Shown here one piece after another: positions 26,186 through 35,663 of a stretch of 64,000 nucleotides of DNA. Source of the DNA: Brevinema_A sp051647535 (GTDB lineage Bacteria; Spirochaetota; Brevinematia; Brevinematales; Brevinemataceae); assembly GCA_051647535.1 (NCBI GenBank), contig JBOFEA010000004.1, forward strand, positions 248,001 to 312,000. Direction: 5' to 3'. How positions within the stretch are numbered: the first letter of the stretch is position 1; the number at the start of each line of letters is the position of its first letter. A program made the translations under genes and the position numbers. The notes below the pieces were generated by a model. It saw only the letters and a program-made list of their open reading frames with translations, made no database searches and was not told the DNA's origin.

Positions 26186-26596
26186 GTAAGGTATAATTGA
26201 TCAGAACTGTATATACGGATGAATACTTTAATGTCTTTGTCTGTTTAGTGTCAATATTTTCTTTTGACATTATCTTTTTGAAAAATTCAATGGATCCTAC
26301 CGAAATTCCAGGATAATTTTGACCTTCCTCCTTCAAGTTGCAAATATCGCAAAATTATAAGGATTTCTGTCTGCTTCATTAGATCGGTAAATCACTTTAT
26401 TAGTTGATATTTATTTCATCTAAATATCCGCATATTTGTTTTATTTCATATGAAATTAGATTTCTATTAGTATCAATTTCGAAAATACGTGATCGGGAAG
26501 ACAATTTCGTACCTTTGAACATTACAATAAATTACTCTTTTGCTTGTTTATTAGTTTTGGTGCAATCACATCACTATTATTTTGTTATTTTTAAAA
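26186..26596. other. AT-rich intergenic stretch, possible small gene remnant
   Basis: No confident gene. On the minus strand a frame of 70 codons (26336-26124) contains a protein-like stretch (PGISVGSIEFFKKIMSKEN), but it runs through the lepA terminator and has no homologue I recognise. It may be a decayed gene end. Elsewhere I see nothing. Confidence 0.3.
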
Positions 26597-28285
26597 TTAG
26601 TCAATAAAATCTAAGAATTCTTTGATTCTTACAGGATTTTGTAATTTTCGAAGGGCTTTACTTTCTATCTGCCGTATCCGCTCTCTTGTCACTTGAAATA
26701 AATATCCCACTTCTTCTAACGTATGAATATATCCGTCTTCCAATCCAAAACGCATTTTTAAAACTCTTTGTTCTCTCAAGGGAAGAAAATTGATAATTTC
26801 TTTTAATTTTTCTCTCAACATATTGGACATTGTTACGCTTACCGGAGAAGTTATTTTTTTATCCTCAATGAAATCTCCTAATGAAGAATCTTCATCTCTT
26901 CCAACGGGCGTTTCTAATGACACAGGATCATTGGCAACACTTTTAATTTGCCGTACCCGCATGACAGACCAGCCTAATTCTTTTCCTAACTCTTCTGTTG
27001 AAGGAACACGACCTAATTCTTGAGTCATAACGTTTTCTAATTTTTTAACCTTATTGATTTGTTCTATCATATGTATAGGAATGCGGATGGTTCGTGATTG
27101 TTCGGAAATTGCTCTGGTAATTGATTGTCTAATCCACCAAGTCGCATATGTAGAAAATTTGTATCCTTTTTTGTATTCAAATTTATCTACTGCTCTAATT
27201 AATCCGATATTTCCTTCTTGAATCAAATCAAATAAGTGAACTCCTCTATGCATGTATCGTTTACCAATACTAATAACTAATCTTAAATTTGCTTGTACCA
27301 GTTCTTTTTTATGTTCTTCAATAATGTATCTGGTATTTAAAATTTGGTTGGACCAAGATAAAATTTCTTTAGCATTGGCTTTGAAAATATCTTCAATCTG
27401 TGAAAGTTTTTCTTGTTTTTTTCTTATAGTACTGCATAACATTTCAATTTGTTCATCTTCAGGATAATTTTGACTTTTTTGAAATAAAGTTTCAATATCC
27501 ATTTCGTTAATTTCTTCAGTTTTTTGTAAATACTTTAAGATATCTTCAATTTCTTTAGATAACTTAATTAAGTTTTCTGTTGCGTTTTCTTTTAAACGAT
27601 GGTTGAGGTCAATATCATCAAAACGTGTGATAAATTCTTTTCGGGCTTCTCGAATTTGTTTACGGACAGCTTCTACATCTTCATTAGAAGAATTAATATC
27701 CAGTTTTTCTGAAAGAATTTCACATTGATCAAGAAACTCGTTCAGCATCATAGATATTTGTTTAACAAGCTTGTTTTTTTCTTTCCGTTCTTTAGGATTG
27801 ATATTGTATATTTTAGGCAAATTAAAAAAGTGGTATAATTTGCCTTCTTCTTTAAGAACTTCCTGCAAAACAGTATGAATTTCCGAAATTAAAAATCCGC
27901 TTTCAAACACAATTTCATCAATTTGTTTTTGTCCTTGCTCGATACGTGCAGCAATTTCAACTTCTTCGGCATATGAAAGCAGATTGATTCTACCAATTTT
28001 CTTCAAATAAATTCTTAAAGGATTATCGTTTTGTTCGTCATCACTTTCGATCAATATATTTTCAATAAATATATCATCCATTTCTTTTTCGATTGGCTCG
28101 AAATTTTCAATAATTGTCACGCTACTTCCTTCTAGAATTTGGATAACACATTCTATTTTATCCGGATTTGCGATGATATGTTCCGGTAATTTTTCTAAAA
28201 TTTCTTCGTAGGAAATAGATCCCTTTTTTTGAGCCGATTTGATAAGCGTCATAACCTCAGGGAATTCTAACATTTCTTCTTGCAT
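26597..28285 (-). CDS. rpoD: RNA polymerase primary sigma factor RpoD
   Basis: The main housekeeping sigma factor, 562 residues. A region 1.1-like N-terminus (to about 80) is followed by region 1.2 (NPLRIYLKKIGRINLLS), a non-conserved charged insert, region 2 with DLIQEGNIGLIRAVDKF and YKFSTYATWWIRQ (about 345-400), region 3, and region 4 (LREQRVLKMRFGLEDGYIHT and TRERIRQIESKALRKL) near the C-terminus. The ATG has CAGGAG upstream. It follows dnaG by 165 bases on the same strand, the macromolecular-synthesis pairing, but rpsU is absent. The promoters I read in this window match the -10/-35 preference expected of this factor. Confidence 0.97.
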   Translation of the reverse strand: MQEEMLEFPEVMTLIKSAQKKGSISYEEILEKLPEHIIANPDKIECVIQILEGSSVTIIENFEPIEKEMDDIFIENILIESDDEQNDNPLRIYLKKIGRINLLSYAEEVEIAARIEQGQKQIDEIVFESGFLISEIHTVLQEVLKEEGKLYHFFNLPKIYNINPKERKEKNKLVKQISMMLNEFLDQCEILSEKLDINSSNEDVEAVRKQIREARKEFITRFDDIDLNHRLKENATENLIKLSKEIEDILKYLQKTEEINEMDIETLFQKSQNYPEDEQIEMLCSTIRKKQEKLSQIEDIFKANAKEILSWSNQILNTRYIIEEHKKELVQANLRLVISIGKRYMHRGVHLFDLIQEGNIGLIRAVDKFEYKKGYKFSTYATWWIRQSITRAISEQSRTIRIPIHMIEQINKVKKLENVMTQELGRVPSTEELGKELGWSVMRVRQIKSVANDPVSLETPVGRDEDSSLGDFIEDKKITSPVSVTMSNMLREKLKEIINFLPLREQRVLKMRFGLEDGYIHTLEEVGYLFQVTRERIRQIESKALRKLQNPVRIKEFLDFID

Positions 28286-28450
28286 GAAAACTCCTGTTTT
28301 TATGCTGTTAAATTTGTTGTAGAATAAGTTTGGAGAAGCGATTTTTTTACAACATTATTTCTTATATAATTTTTATTTTTTTCAATGATAACCCATTTCT
28401 TCGAATGAGTATAGTTATTAAGAGTATTTTTATATCAAAAAGTATTATTT

Positions 28451-30241
28451 TTATAAAAAATAAAATTCTTTTTTCAGATCAATCATTCTCATTTGAATTT
28501 CTAAAATTTGATTGTTCAACTCTTGAGAGAATTTGTTTTCTTTTTCTAATAATAATATTTGTCTGCTGATGTCGTCTTTTTTTTGTTTTAATGCTTTTAT
28601 CTTAAGACGAACGGCATAATTTTTTATTGTTCTGATTTCGGGAATAGTCACAAAGTCACTTCCAATATGAATCTCCGGACTGCTTCCAGCAATCATAATC
28701 CATTCATCAGAACTTCTTTCTGGATGCATAAGGATCTCTCGGTAAAAATTCTGCATCGCTTCTGAAGGAAAATCTTCAGGAGTTATTATTGTTGCAATTT
28801 GATCTGCAAATTGGGGAAATAAAATCAATGTTGATAATATTTCTTTTGCTTCTTTATGGAGTTCCAGTTGTTTGGTTTCTTCAATGATTGTATCATCATA
28901 GTATTCTTTTTCAGGATTCCAGTATCGAAAGTAAAGTTCTTTAAATCTTGAAAATTCCAACTCAATTGAAGAAAATGATATTCCAGCTTCTTCAGATAAT
29001 TTTTTTAGAAACTTTTCTGTTTCTATTGAAAGCGAAACGGAAGGTATATTTCCTTCTAAATGTACTGCATATTCAAAGCAAGACTGCATAAACTTTTTTG
29101 TATCGGGAAGAAATTTTTTGGTTGAGTCTATCACAAATTCTTCAGCTGAAATACTGTTGTCAATTAAGTCACTAAATGTATCCGGTCCGTATTTCAAGAG
29201 AAATGTGTCAGGATCTTCCTGATCTGGTAGGCAGATAATTTTTACCGGTACTCCAATTTTGGCTGCTAAACCTGCAGAACGGTATGCGGATTTTTTCCCT
29301 GCTTCGTCTCCATCAAAGCATAGAAATAACGTGTCTGTTTTGTTTTTTAGAAAATGAATTCTATCTTCTGAAAGTCCCGTTCCCAACGGTGCCGCTGTGT
29401 AAGCAAAACCTGCTTGAAACAATCTGATAACATCCAAATATCCTTCTACTAATATCAAAATACCTTTTTCTAATACTTGATCTTTTGCCAAATTCCAGCC
29501 GTAAAGTAAATTCTTCTTTTTAAATAAAGGTGTTTCCGGACTATTGATATATTTTGCAGGTGTATTTTTATTCAGTGCTCTTCCGCCAAATCCTACAATT
29601 ATATTGTCTTGATCGTATATCGGAAATGTAATGCGATTTCTGAAACGGTCGTAAATTTTTCCTTGTTCTGTTTGCCCGCATAATCCTGAAGCAATAATTT
29701 CTTCTTTAGTAAATCCTTCGTTTTTGAGGTGTGTAAAGAGTCCATTTACCAAATTACTTCCATAACCTATGCCGAATCGCTGTATTGTATGTTTGTCTAA
29801 TTTTCTGCTTTTTATTGTTGCAACAGCTATTTTAGTGTTAGGATTTCCATATTGATGGAGATTGTGTATAAAAAATTTCTGTGCATGATCGTGGATGATT
29901 TTTAATCGGCTTCTTAGATCCGATTGTTCCGAATTATTGTCAGAAAGATATGGCTCTAAATCAATTCCTGCTGATTTGCTTAATTCTTTTAGGGCTTGAA
30001 TAAAATCAAGTTTTTCATATTCTTTTAGGAAAGTAATTGCATTACCACCAGCACCACATGAAAAACAATGATAAAGCCCTTTTTGATCGCTGACCGAGAA
30101 TGAAGGGGTTTTTCTGTCATTGTGGAAAGGGCAGAACCCAGTGTAGTTGTTTCCTGATTTTTTCAAGGGAATTCTTTGGGAAATGATATCAGCAATCGAT
30201 ACTCTTCTGAGAATGTCTTCTACTACATTATTAGGTATCAA
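28451..30241 (-). CDS. dnaG: DNA primase DnaG
   Basis: DnaG makes RNA primers at the replication fork. The 596-residue protein has an N-terminal zinc finger (C37, H40, C59, C62 in FCPFHNDRKTPSF and YHCFSCGAGG), a Toprim core (LVEGYLDVIRLFQAGF at about 259 and FDGDEAGKKSA at about 305), and a helical DnaB-interacting C-terminus. The start is TTG at 30241 with GGGGGAAG upstream; the protein then begins IPNNVVEDI, matching family N-termini, and no ATG fits. It is upstream of rpoD in the same transcript. Confidence 0.96.
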   Translation of the reverse strand: MIPNNVVEDILRRVSIADIISQRIPLKKSGNNYTGFCPFHNDRKTPSFSVSDQKGLYHCFSCGAGGNAITFLKEYEKLDFIQALKELSKSAGIDLEPYLSDNNSEQSDLRSRLKIIHDHAQKFFIHNLHQYGNPNTKIAVATIKSRKLDKHTIQRFGIGYGSNLVNGLFTHLKNEGFTKEEIIASGLCGQTEQGKIYDRFRNRITFPIYDQDNIIVGFGGRALNKNTPAKYINSPETPLFKKKNLLYGWNLAKDQVLEKGILILVEGYLDVIRLFQAGFAYTAAPLGTGLSEDRIHFLKNKTDTLFLCFDGDEAGKKSAYRSAGLAAKIGVPVKIICLPDQEDPDTFLLKYGPDTFSDLIDNSISAEEFVIDSTKKFLPDTKKFMQSCFEYAVHLEGNIPSVSLSIETEKFLKKLSEEAGISFSSIELEFSRFKELYFRYWNPEKEYYDDTIIEETKQLELHKEAKEILSTLILFPQFADQIATIITPEDFPSEAMQNFYREILMHPERSSDEWIMIAGSSPEIHIGSDFVTIPEIRTIKNYAVRLKIKALKQKKDDISRQILLLEKENKFSQELNNQILEIQMRMIDLKKEFYFL

Positions 30242-30321
30242 TACTTCTTCCCCCTATAATAAGAAAAAACTATATCATATTAATACAAATAATCTAAAAA
30301 AGCAAGATTTTATTTATTATT

Positions 30322-31590
30322 TTATTCTGTATTAAAGTCAAAGAATGGTTCTTTTAGATTCTCTATATCAATGTATGACAAATTTTTATCCGAATAATTT
30401 GAAAATGCTTCAAATAAGTGGTGGTGTTGATAAATTTTTTCCAGTACGGATTTATCAAGATTAAGTGCTTTTGCTTTTTCTTCGTATAATTTGTACAGAC
30501 ATGTACTTCTTGTTTCCGGATTTGCTATTTTTGTGTATACAAACGATCTTCCTGCAAGTGATGCCATTTTTCGGATTTTTTTTACGGATATAATTGATTC
30601 CGGAGCAGCTTCTGATGCAATGATTTGAATATTATATTTTTTTTTCTCAATAATTTGTTTGTATATTTCTACCATTTGATCCGTGTTGGAAATGTGTGGT
30701 TTTATTGTGATATTAAAAATACGTCCTAAAGATTGTAGGCATTTTATTACTAATAATGCATGCTGTTGCGGTGTGACTCCTAAAATAGTATAGTTTTGAT
30801 CGAAGAAAAACAGATGGTTAGGATTAATTTCCCAAAATTCCGGAGCGGCATAAATTTTCATTTGTTGAGTATTTGATATTAGATGATTTAATGAAATCTC
30901 AGTAATAATTTCTGCTTTGAATAATTTTTTTACAAGAGTTGGATTGGTGCATAGAAATTGATGCACATTTTCTATACGAGAAAAAAGAGATCGTAAATTT
31001 TTATTTAAAAAAAACCTTCCTATTTCCGGAATAATTTGATAAAACAATGTAATACAAAATGGTTTAATAATATGTTCATTTGTTTGATTTTGTCTATGTG
31101 TTGAACGTACAATGAGTTTTTTTATCAAATTACCAAACAGCCAAATGGTTTTTTTTAATCGATACAAAAATGTTCTCTTATTTGGATCGAAATCGTTAAT
31201 ATAACGATAAATTTTTAATCCTGTTTCATATAAAGAAAGTTTGATATTATATTTGCTGCAAATGGTTTGAACTAATTGAAATCCACTTTCAGCATCAGGT
31301 ATGAAAATTTCATCCGGCATATGTTCTGTAATCAAAACAGATAAGCTACGGTAATGTACCAAAAGACTTTTCCAAGCTTTTCTGCCGAAGTTTGGCCAAA
31401 CCGGTACGGTAATACATTCTATGCAAGAAAACATGTCCTGTTCGATTTCAGCTTGAATAGCAGGAAGATTTTTTTCAGCTTGATCCCATAAAATCAATAT
31501 TAATTCTTCTTTGGTCATTTCCAATTCAATAATGATATTTTGTACTTGCAGAATATCAAAGAAACTTGTTGCGAAAAACATCTTTTTCAT
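30322..31590 (-). CDS. Putative glycosyltransferase (polysialyltransferase/GT52-like)
   Basis: A 422-residue cytoplasmic protein, recognised only by pattern. The start (MFFATSFFDILQVQNIIIEL) resembles the first strand and helix of GT-B fold sialyl- and polysialyltransferases, and the middle (NPNHLFFFDQNYTILGV) resembles the Asp-Gln segment of the GT52 and polysialyltransferase families, followed by an IIASEAAPESII stretch. These enzymes add sugars to surface polysaccharide or lipooligosaccharide. The ATG has AAAGGAT upstream. It sits between a surface LamG protein and dnaG on the same strand. Other GT-B families are possible; no other sugar-transfer genes are adjacent. Confidence 0.45.
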   Translation of the reverse strand: MKKMFFATSFFDILQVQNIIIELEMTKEELILILWDQAEKNLPAIQAEIEQDMFSCIECITVPVWPNFGRKAWKSLLVHYRSLSVLITEHMPDEIFIPDAESGFQLVQTICSKYNIKLSLYETGLKIYRYINDFDPNKRTFLYRLKKTIWLFGNLIKKLIVRSTHRQNQTNEHIIKPFCITLFYQIIPEIGRFFLNKNLRSLFSRIENVHQFLCTNPTLVKKLFKAEIITEISLNHLISNTQQMKIYAAPEFWEINPNHLFFFDQNYTILGVTPQQHALLVIKCLQSLGRIFNITIKPHISNTDQMVEIYKQIIEKKKYNIQIIASEAAPESIISVKKIRKMASLAGRSFVYTKIANPETRSTCLYKLYEEKAKALNLDKSVLEKIYQHHHLFEAFSNYSDKNLSYIDIENLKEPFFDFNTE

Positions 31591-31634
31591 AATTTAATCC
31601 TTTTTGGATATTTTAAAAATCATCGTATGAATTT

Positions 31635-33209
31635 TTATTCTTCAATACTGAATCCTAAAGAATTGTTAATTGATGAAGTGACAACCTTTATTTCCTGAGA
31701 ATAACCGCTGTATGCTCCATAAATATTTTTACTTCTTAATGATATAAAATAGTTTTGTTCGTTTTTTAAGCCTTGTATTTTGTAAGATAATTTTGTGTTT
31801 TCCTGTGAAACGGTGAGACTGATTGGCGAATTGGGCGAAATATTTGCAGTGCCAAAATAATTTTCAGGAAGATAGCCATAGTAAATTTCATAGCTTTGAA
31901 TATTTGAATCCGGAACTGCGGACCAAAAAATTTCAATGCATTCACTGCCTGGTTTTACATATTCGATAACAGGTGTTGAAGGAGTAGGAGTTTCTCTATA
32001 TTCCAATACAATATCGTTAATAGAAAAGGAATTTGATTTCTGATATTCCGGTTGGTAATATTCAATTTTCCACTGCATATATCTTCCTGTTGAAGCTGAA
32101 GGCGGAAAGCTGTTTTTTTTAGGGTCAAAAAAGATCCAAGGTTTCTTTTTAGAGCTTGTTGTCGGAAGAAAGTGGTTCGAAGACGTTCTATAAGCAATTC
32201 GATAATGCGAATTAAACGGGTGAGAAATATCAACATTAATTTTTTCAATGAACGAAATATTACTTGAAAATAAAAATACTTCGCTTTCCAATGAATTCGT
32301 AGTTTGAGAATATAAATATCTATTCTTTGTTTTTATACCCTTGTAAATCGAAAATTCGTCTAATGAAAATAATCCGTTGTCTCCTATCCTAAGAATAGGA
32401 AAATCGACACCTGAATTTTCTTGGTTCCAAATTATTTGCTGAGAGCTGTTATACCGAGGAATTTCAAGAACACAATTTTCTTCATCGTTTCTATAGATAC
32501 TAATACTTGATGATAAACTGTTGAGTATTAAAGAATGTTTTTCCCATACTCTAGTTTCTAAAGGTTTTCTTTCTGTTAAAGAAAAGTTGTAAAATTGACC
32601 GGTTTTGTCTTGAAAAAAGTTGTAAAATTGATAATTGAGAATTCCGTTTTCTATAGTAACAGTGAATTTTTGCTGGGTATCTTTGTTTATTGAAGATGTA
32701 TACGAAACAACTGTCTGAATACCTTCTCCCATATTGTAAGGATAAAGGTAGAATTCTATGGTCACATTATTAATATTAATTGTTTGATTGTTTAATGATG
32801 AATTTTTATTTGGAGAAAGAACAATAGAGCTGTTTTTTGAAATAAATTTGCCTGATGATGCACCAAGGATTTTATTAACAAAATTTGTTTCATAGTTCAT
32901 ATTGATAATACTGTAATTATCAGCTTTTAAATTTTCGTCGAATCCAATGAACAAATCCAAAATATCAGAATGCGAATTCTGATTGGAAATACTGATTTGA
33001 TAGTGTGAAGGAAAATTTGATATTGTTATATTGGATGGAGCTGACAGAGTTAAATTATTTTTTTTCAAAGAAAAGTTTTTTCTCATATCTTCATAAAAAA
33101 CAGGGTTTGAAAGTACACTGTACACAGGTATTTGGAGTGCTGCAATTAGAGTTATTAAAATAAACAGATATGTAAATATACTTTTGATTAACAAATCGTT
33201 TGATTTCAT
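31635..33209 (-). CDS. Exported LamG-like/Fn3 protein
   Basis: A 524-residue protein with an N-terminal membrane helix or uncleaved signal (about 10-32, FTYLFILITLIAALQIPVYS). A concanavalin/LamG-like domain follows at about 150-270 (INNVTIEFYLYPYNMGEG, VWEKHSLILNSLSSSISIY, FSLDEFSIYKG). An Fn3 domain lies at about 415-515 (PSTPVIEYVKPGSECIEIFW, then SYEIYYGYLPENYFG and NYFISLRSKNIYGAYSG). Both domain types bind carbohydrate or protein, so surface or periplasmic adhesion is a reasonable guess. It precedes the glycosyltransferase-like gene by 44 bases. Confidence 0.7.
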   Translation of the reverse strand: MKSNDLLIKSIFTYLFILITLIAALQIPVYSVLSNPVFYEDMRKNFSLKKNNLTLSAPSNITISNFPSHYQISISNQNSHSDILDLFIGFDENLKADNYSIINMNYETNFVNKILGASSGKFISKNSSIVLSPNKNSSLNNQTININNVTIEFYLYPYNMGEGIQTVVSYTSSINKDTQQKFTVTIENGILNYQFYNFFQDKTGQFYNFSLTERKPLETRVWEKHSLILNSLSSSISIYRNDEENCVLEIPRYNSSQQIIWNQENSGVDFPILRIGDNGLFSLDEFSIYKGIKTKNRYLYSQTTNSLESEVFLFSSNISFIEKINVDISHPFNSHYRIAYRTSSNHFLPTTSSKKKPWIFFDPKKNSFPPSASTGRYMQWKIEYYQPEYQKSNSFSINDIVLEYRETPTPSTPVIEYVKPGSECIEIFWSAVPDSNIQSYEIYYGYLPENYFGTANISPNSPISLTVSQENTKLSYKIQGLKNEQNYFISLRSKNIYGAYSGYSQEIKVVTSSINNSLGFSIEE

Positions 33210-33261
33210 ATAAAAAATTCCTCTCTCTTTAGATTATCGGAATTTTTTATATTTTTATTAT

Positions 33262-33297
33262 GTTTTGAAAAAACACCCCTATTAATATAGGGGTGTT
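33262..33297 (-). terminator. Terminator after the SPFH gene
   Basis: An 11-bp perfect stem (33272-33282 with 33287-33297, AACACCCCTAT/ATAGGGGTGTT) with a TAAT loop, and a U-run on the minus strand from the A-run at 33268-33273. It stands between the SPFH gene and the LamG gene. Confidence 0.88.
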
Positions 33298-33301
33298 ATC
33301 A

Positions 33302-34270
33302 TTATTGAGTATCTTTAGAATTGAAGATTTCTTTCAAGCTTTGAAGAGATCCCATCATTGCGGAAGCTTCATAAGGGATCATAATAGTTTTATTTCCGGA
33401 TGAACCAAGATCTTTTAAAGTATCGATATATTTTAAAGCAATTAAATATTTTGAAGGATCTTTAGAACCAATTCTTTCTGAAATAAAACGAATACTTTCT
33501 GCTTCAGCTTGAGCAATTCGTTCTCTTGCTTCAGCGAATCCTTGAGCTTTTAAGATTTCTGATTCTTTAAATCCTTGTGCTTCGGTAATTCTTGCCTGTT
33601 TTTCTCCCTCTGCAAAAAGAATAGCCGCTTGTTTTTCACCTTCGGCTCGAAGAATCATTTCTCGTTTTTCCCGTTCGGCACGCATTTGTTTTTCCATTGC
33701 AACCTGAATATCTTTAGGTGGTGAAATATCTTGGAGTTCAACTCTATTGACTTTGACTCCCCATTTGTCGGTTGCTTCGTCTAGAATAGCTTGCAGTTTG
33801 GTATTAATCAAATCTCTTGAAGATAATGTCTGATCAAGCTCTAATTCGCCAATTAAATTTCTTAATGTTGTTTGGGTAATTTTTTCAATAGCTTGAGGAA
33901 GATCAGCAATTTCATAAACAGATTTGGCTGCATCCATAATTTGGTAATAGATGACTGCATTGATTTCGATTCCTACGTTGTCTTTAGTAATAACAGACTG
34001 CGCCGGAAAATCATATACGGTTTCTCTTAAATCTATTAAAGGTGAAAATCGCTCAACATACACATAACCTGTTCCTCTTTTAACAGGAAATCTCCATCTG
34101 ACATTTCTTGGTATGTCTAAAAACGGTATCAGAAAATTTAGTCCAGCTTCCATTTTTCTATGGAATTTTCCTAATCTCTCTATAAGAAGAGTCTGCCCCT
34201 GTTGAACAATACGTACGGATTGAATTAAAAAAATTAATCCTATAACCAGCAAAATTGAAAATACAATCAT
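33302..34270 (-). CDS. SPFH/Band 7 membrane protein (stomatin/QmcA-like)
   Basis: A 322-residue stomatin-like protein. One N-terminal membrane helix (1-19, IVFSILLVIGLIFLI) is followed by the Band 7 domain (VQQGQTLLIERLGKF, FPAQSVITKDNVGIEINAVI, KITQTTLRNLIGELELDQTL) and an Ala/Glu-rich coiled coil (RAEREKREMILRAEGEKQA). Such proteins form large oligomers in lipid microdomains and assist membrane proteases. The usual partner, an NfeD protein, is not adjacent. It has its own promoter (34328-34356) and terminator. Confidence 0.92.
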   Translation of the reverse strand: MIVFSILLVIGLIFLIQSVRIVQQGQTLLIERLGKFHRKMEAGLNFLIPFLDIPRNVRWRFPVKRGTGYVYVERFSPLIDLRETVYDFPAQSVITKDNVGIEINAVIYYQIMDAAKSVYEIADLPQAIEKITQTTLRNLIGELELDQTLSSRDLINTKLQAILDEATDKWGVKVNRVELQDISPPKDIQVAMEKQMRAEREKREMILRAEGEKQAAILFAEGEKQARITEAQGFKESEILKAQGFAEARERIAQAEAESIRFISERIGSKDPSKYLIALKYIDTLKDLGSSGNKTIMIPYEASAMMGSLQSLKEIFNSKDTQ

Positions 34271-34327
34271 ATTTAGTATTTCTCCCTATTAATAATAATT
34301 ATATTTTAAATATAATTATATTAAAAT

Positions 34328-34356
34328 ATTTTAACAGTTTGTCTAAAATCTGTCAA
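34328..34356 (-). promoter_or_regulatory. Promoter for the SPFH gene
   Basis: On the minus strand there is TTGACA (34356-34351), a 17-base spacer and TAAAAT (34333-34328). Confidence 0.75.
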
Positions 34357-34441
34357 ATGGAACTGGATTTATTTTTTTTATAGTATTATAATATTATATG
34401 GTGTTATATAATTACTAAGCAAACAGTTCAAAGGAGAATCA

Positions 34442-35182
34442 ATGTATTTGAGACCTGTTATTGCACATAGAGGATGGTCAGATAAATATCCTGAAAATAC
34501 TATGCTTGCATTCGAAAAAGCAGTAGAACTGGGTGTTAAATGTATAGAAACCGATGTCACCGCTTTAAAAGATTATACTCTTGTGTTGTTTCACGATTAT
34601 TGTACGGATCGCTGTTCTGATTTTTCAGGGATTATTTCCGAATTAGCGAAAGATGATTTACAGCGTATCGATACCGGAAAATGGAAAGATAACATATTTG
34701 CCGGTACAAAAATTTGCTTGTTGCAGAGTCTTCTTGACTTAGCTCAATATCATAATCTTACTCTTAATCTTGAATTCAAAGGTGAAGAAGGTAAAAATGA
34801 ATTTCTTTGGGATGAAATCGTAGATCAAACTGTTAATGCAGTACTTCAAGCAAATCTTCAAGAGAATGTCTTTTTTTCCAGTTTTGAAATTCCTATGCTA
34901 CGCCGTCTTTGCCGTTTTTATCCTCAAATGCGTTTTGGTGTCTTGTTTTCAGAGCCTTCTCTTCTTCAAATTCAAGAAGTTCTCTCAGAATTAAATCCTC
35001 AAGCTGTTCATTTATCACAAAAGAATTTGGATTTCTCTTTGGTTGAGTATATAAAAAAACAGGGAAAAGAAGTTTATGTTTATACTCTAAACGATCCAAA
35101 ACAGGGAATGTTTCTTCTTCAAAATGGAGTAGACGGTGTTTTTACTGATAATCCGGATTTGTTTGATAAAAATTTGTATTAA
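34442..35182 (+). CDS. Glycerophosphodiester phosphodiesterase (GDPD)
   Basis: Hydrolyses glycerophosphodiesters to glycerol-3-phosphate and an alcohol. The 246-residue TIM barrel carries the family residues: His9-Arg10 in IAHRGWSDKYPENT, Glu36 and Asp38 in CIETDV, and His51 in LVLFHDYCTDR. Near the end are VYVYTLNDP and GVDGVFTDNPD. There is no signal peptide, so it is the cytosolic UgpQ-like type and not the exported GlpQ form. AAAGGAGAATCA gives a strong ribosome site. It is followed after 13 bases by a small monooxygenase-like gene. Confidence 0.92.
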   Translation: MYLRPVIAHRGWSDKYPENTMLAFEKAVELGVKCIETDVTALKDYTLVLFHDYCTDRCSDFSGIISELAKDDLQRIDTGKWKDNIFAGTKICLLQSLLDLAQYHNLTLNLEFKGEEGKNEFLWDEIVDQTVNAVLQANLQENVFFSSFEIPMLRRLCRFYPQMRFGVLFSEPSLLQIQEVLSELNPQAVHLSQKNLDFSLVEYIKKQGKEVYVYTLNDPKQGMFLLQNGVDGVFTDNPDLFDKNLY

Positions 35183-35195
35183 ATAAGGACTCATT

Positions 35196-35495
35196 ATGGA
35201 AGAGCAAAATATTGTTTATGCGGTTATATCCGTAACTCTTATTCCTGAATTTGAAGAAAAGTATCTTCAGGAGTTTGAACATTTTATTCAAGATATAAAG
35301 AAAGAACCCGGAAATATTTCGTTTCAAGTTCTTAAAATAATGGAAGAACCTTATCAGTATAAATTATTAGGATCTTGGAAAAATCAAGACGCAGTGGAAG
35401 ATCATTTTAATTCTCCTCACTTTATTAAGATGACACCAATTTTAGGATCTTATTTGGAAAGAATACATGTTCAAATAGGAAAAGAAGTTTTGTAG
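35196..35495 (+). CDS. ABM-family (putative quinol monooxygenase-like) protein
   Basis: A 99-residue protein of the dimeric alpha-beta barrel type. The pattern of a first beta strand (AVISVTLIPEFEEKYLQEF), then KKEPGNISFQVLKIMEEP with the family Glu-Pro-Gly segment, then the LLGSWKNQDAVEDHFNSPHF strand and helix, is that of antibiotic-biosynthesis monooxygenase (YgiN-like) proteins. Members act on quinones or related compounds; this one's substrate is unknown. It is second in a two-gene unit with the GDPD gene. Confidence 0.8.
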   Translation: MEEQNIVYAVISVTLIPEFEEKYLQEFEHFIQDIKKEPGNISFQVLKIMEEPYQYKLLGSWKNQDAVEDHFNSPHFIKMTPILGSYLERIHVQIGKEVL

Positions 35496-35515
35496 ATGAT
35501 TTTTTCATAAAACTA

Positions 35516-35544
35516 TTGATTTATTTTTCTTAATCTGCTATAAT
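35516..35544 (+). promoter_or_regulatory. tRNA operon promoter
   Basis: TTGATT (35516-35521), a 17-base spacer and TATAAT (35539-35544) with an extended -10 TG, 10 bases before tRNA-Cys. Confidence 0.85.
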
Positions 35545-35554
35545 TTCAAAATAC

Positions 35555-35626
35555 GGGGATATAGCCAAGTGGTAAGGCCGGGGATTGCAAATCCTCTACT
35601 CGTCAGTTCGATTCTGACTATCCCCT
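35555..35626 (+). tRNA. tRNA-Cys (anticodon GCA)
   Basis: The acceptor stem GGGGATA/TATCCCC closes perfectly, the anticodon loop is ATTGCAAAT, the T arm is GTCAG/CTGAC, and the discriminator base is T, as expected for Cys. The CCA end is not encoded. Confidence 0.97.
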
Positions 35627-35663
35627 ATTTGTATTATTTTTATAAAACAAAACTCACCTATCT

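Noticed and set aside
26404..26607. Plus-strand frame in the gap before rpoD
   Set aside because: It overlaps the rpoD 3' end, lacks a ribosome site and shows no protein-like pattern.
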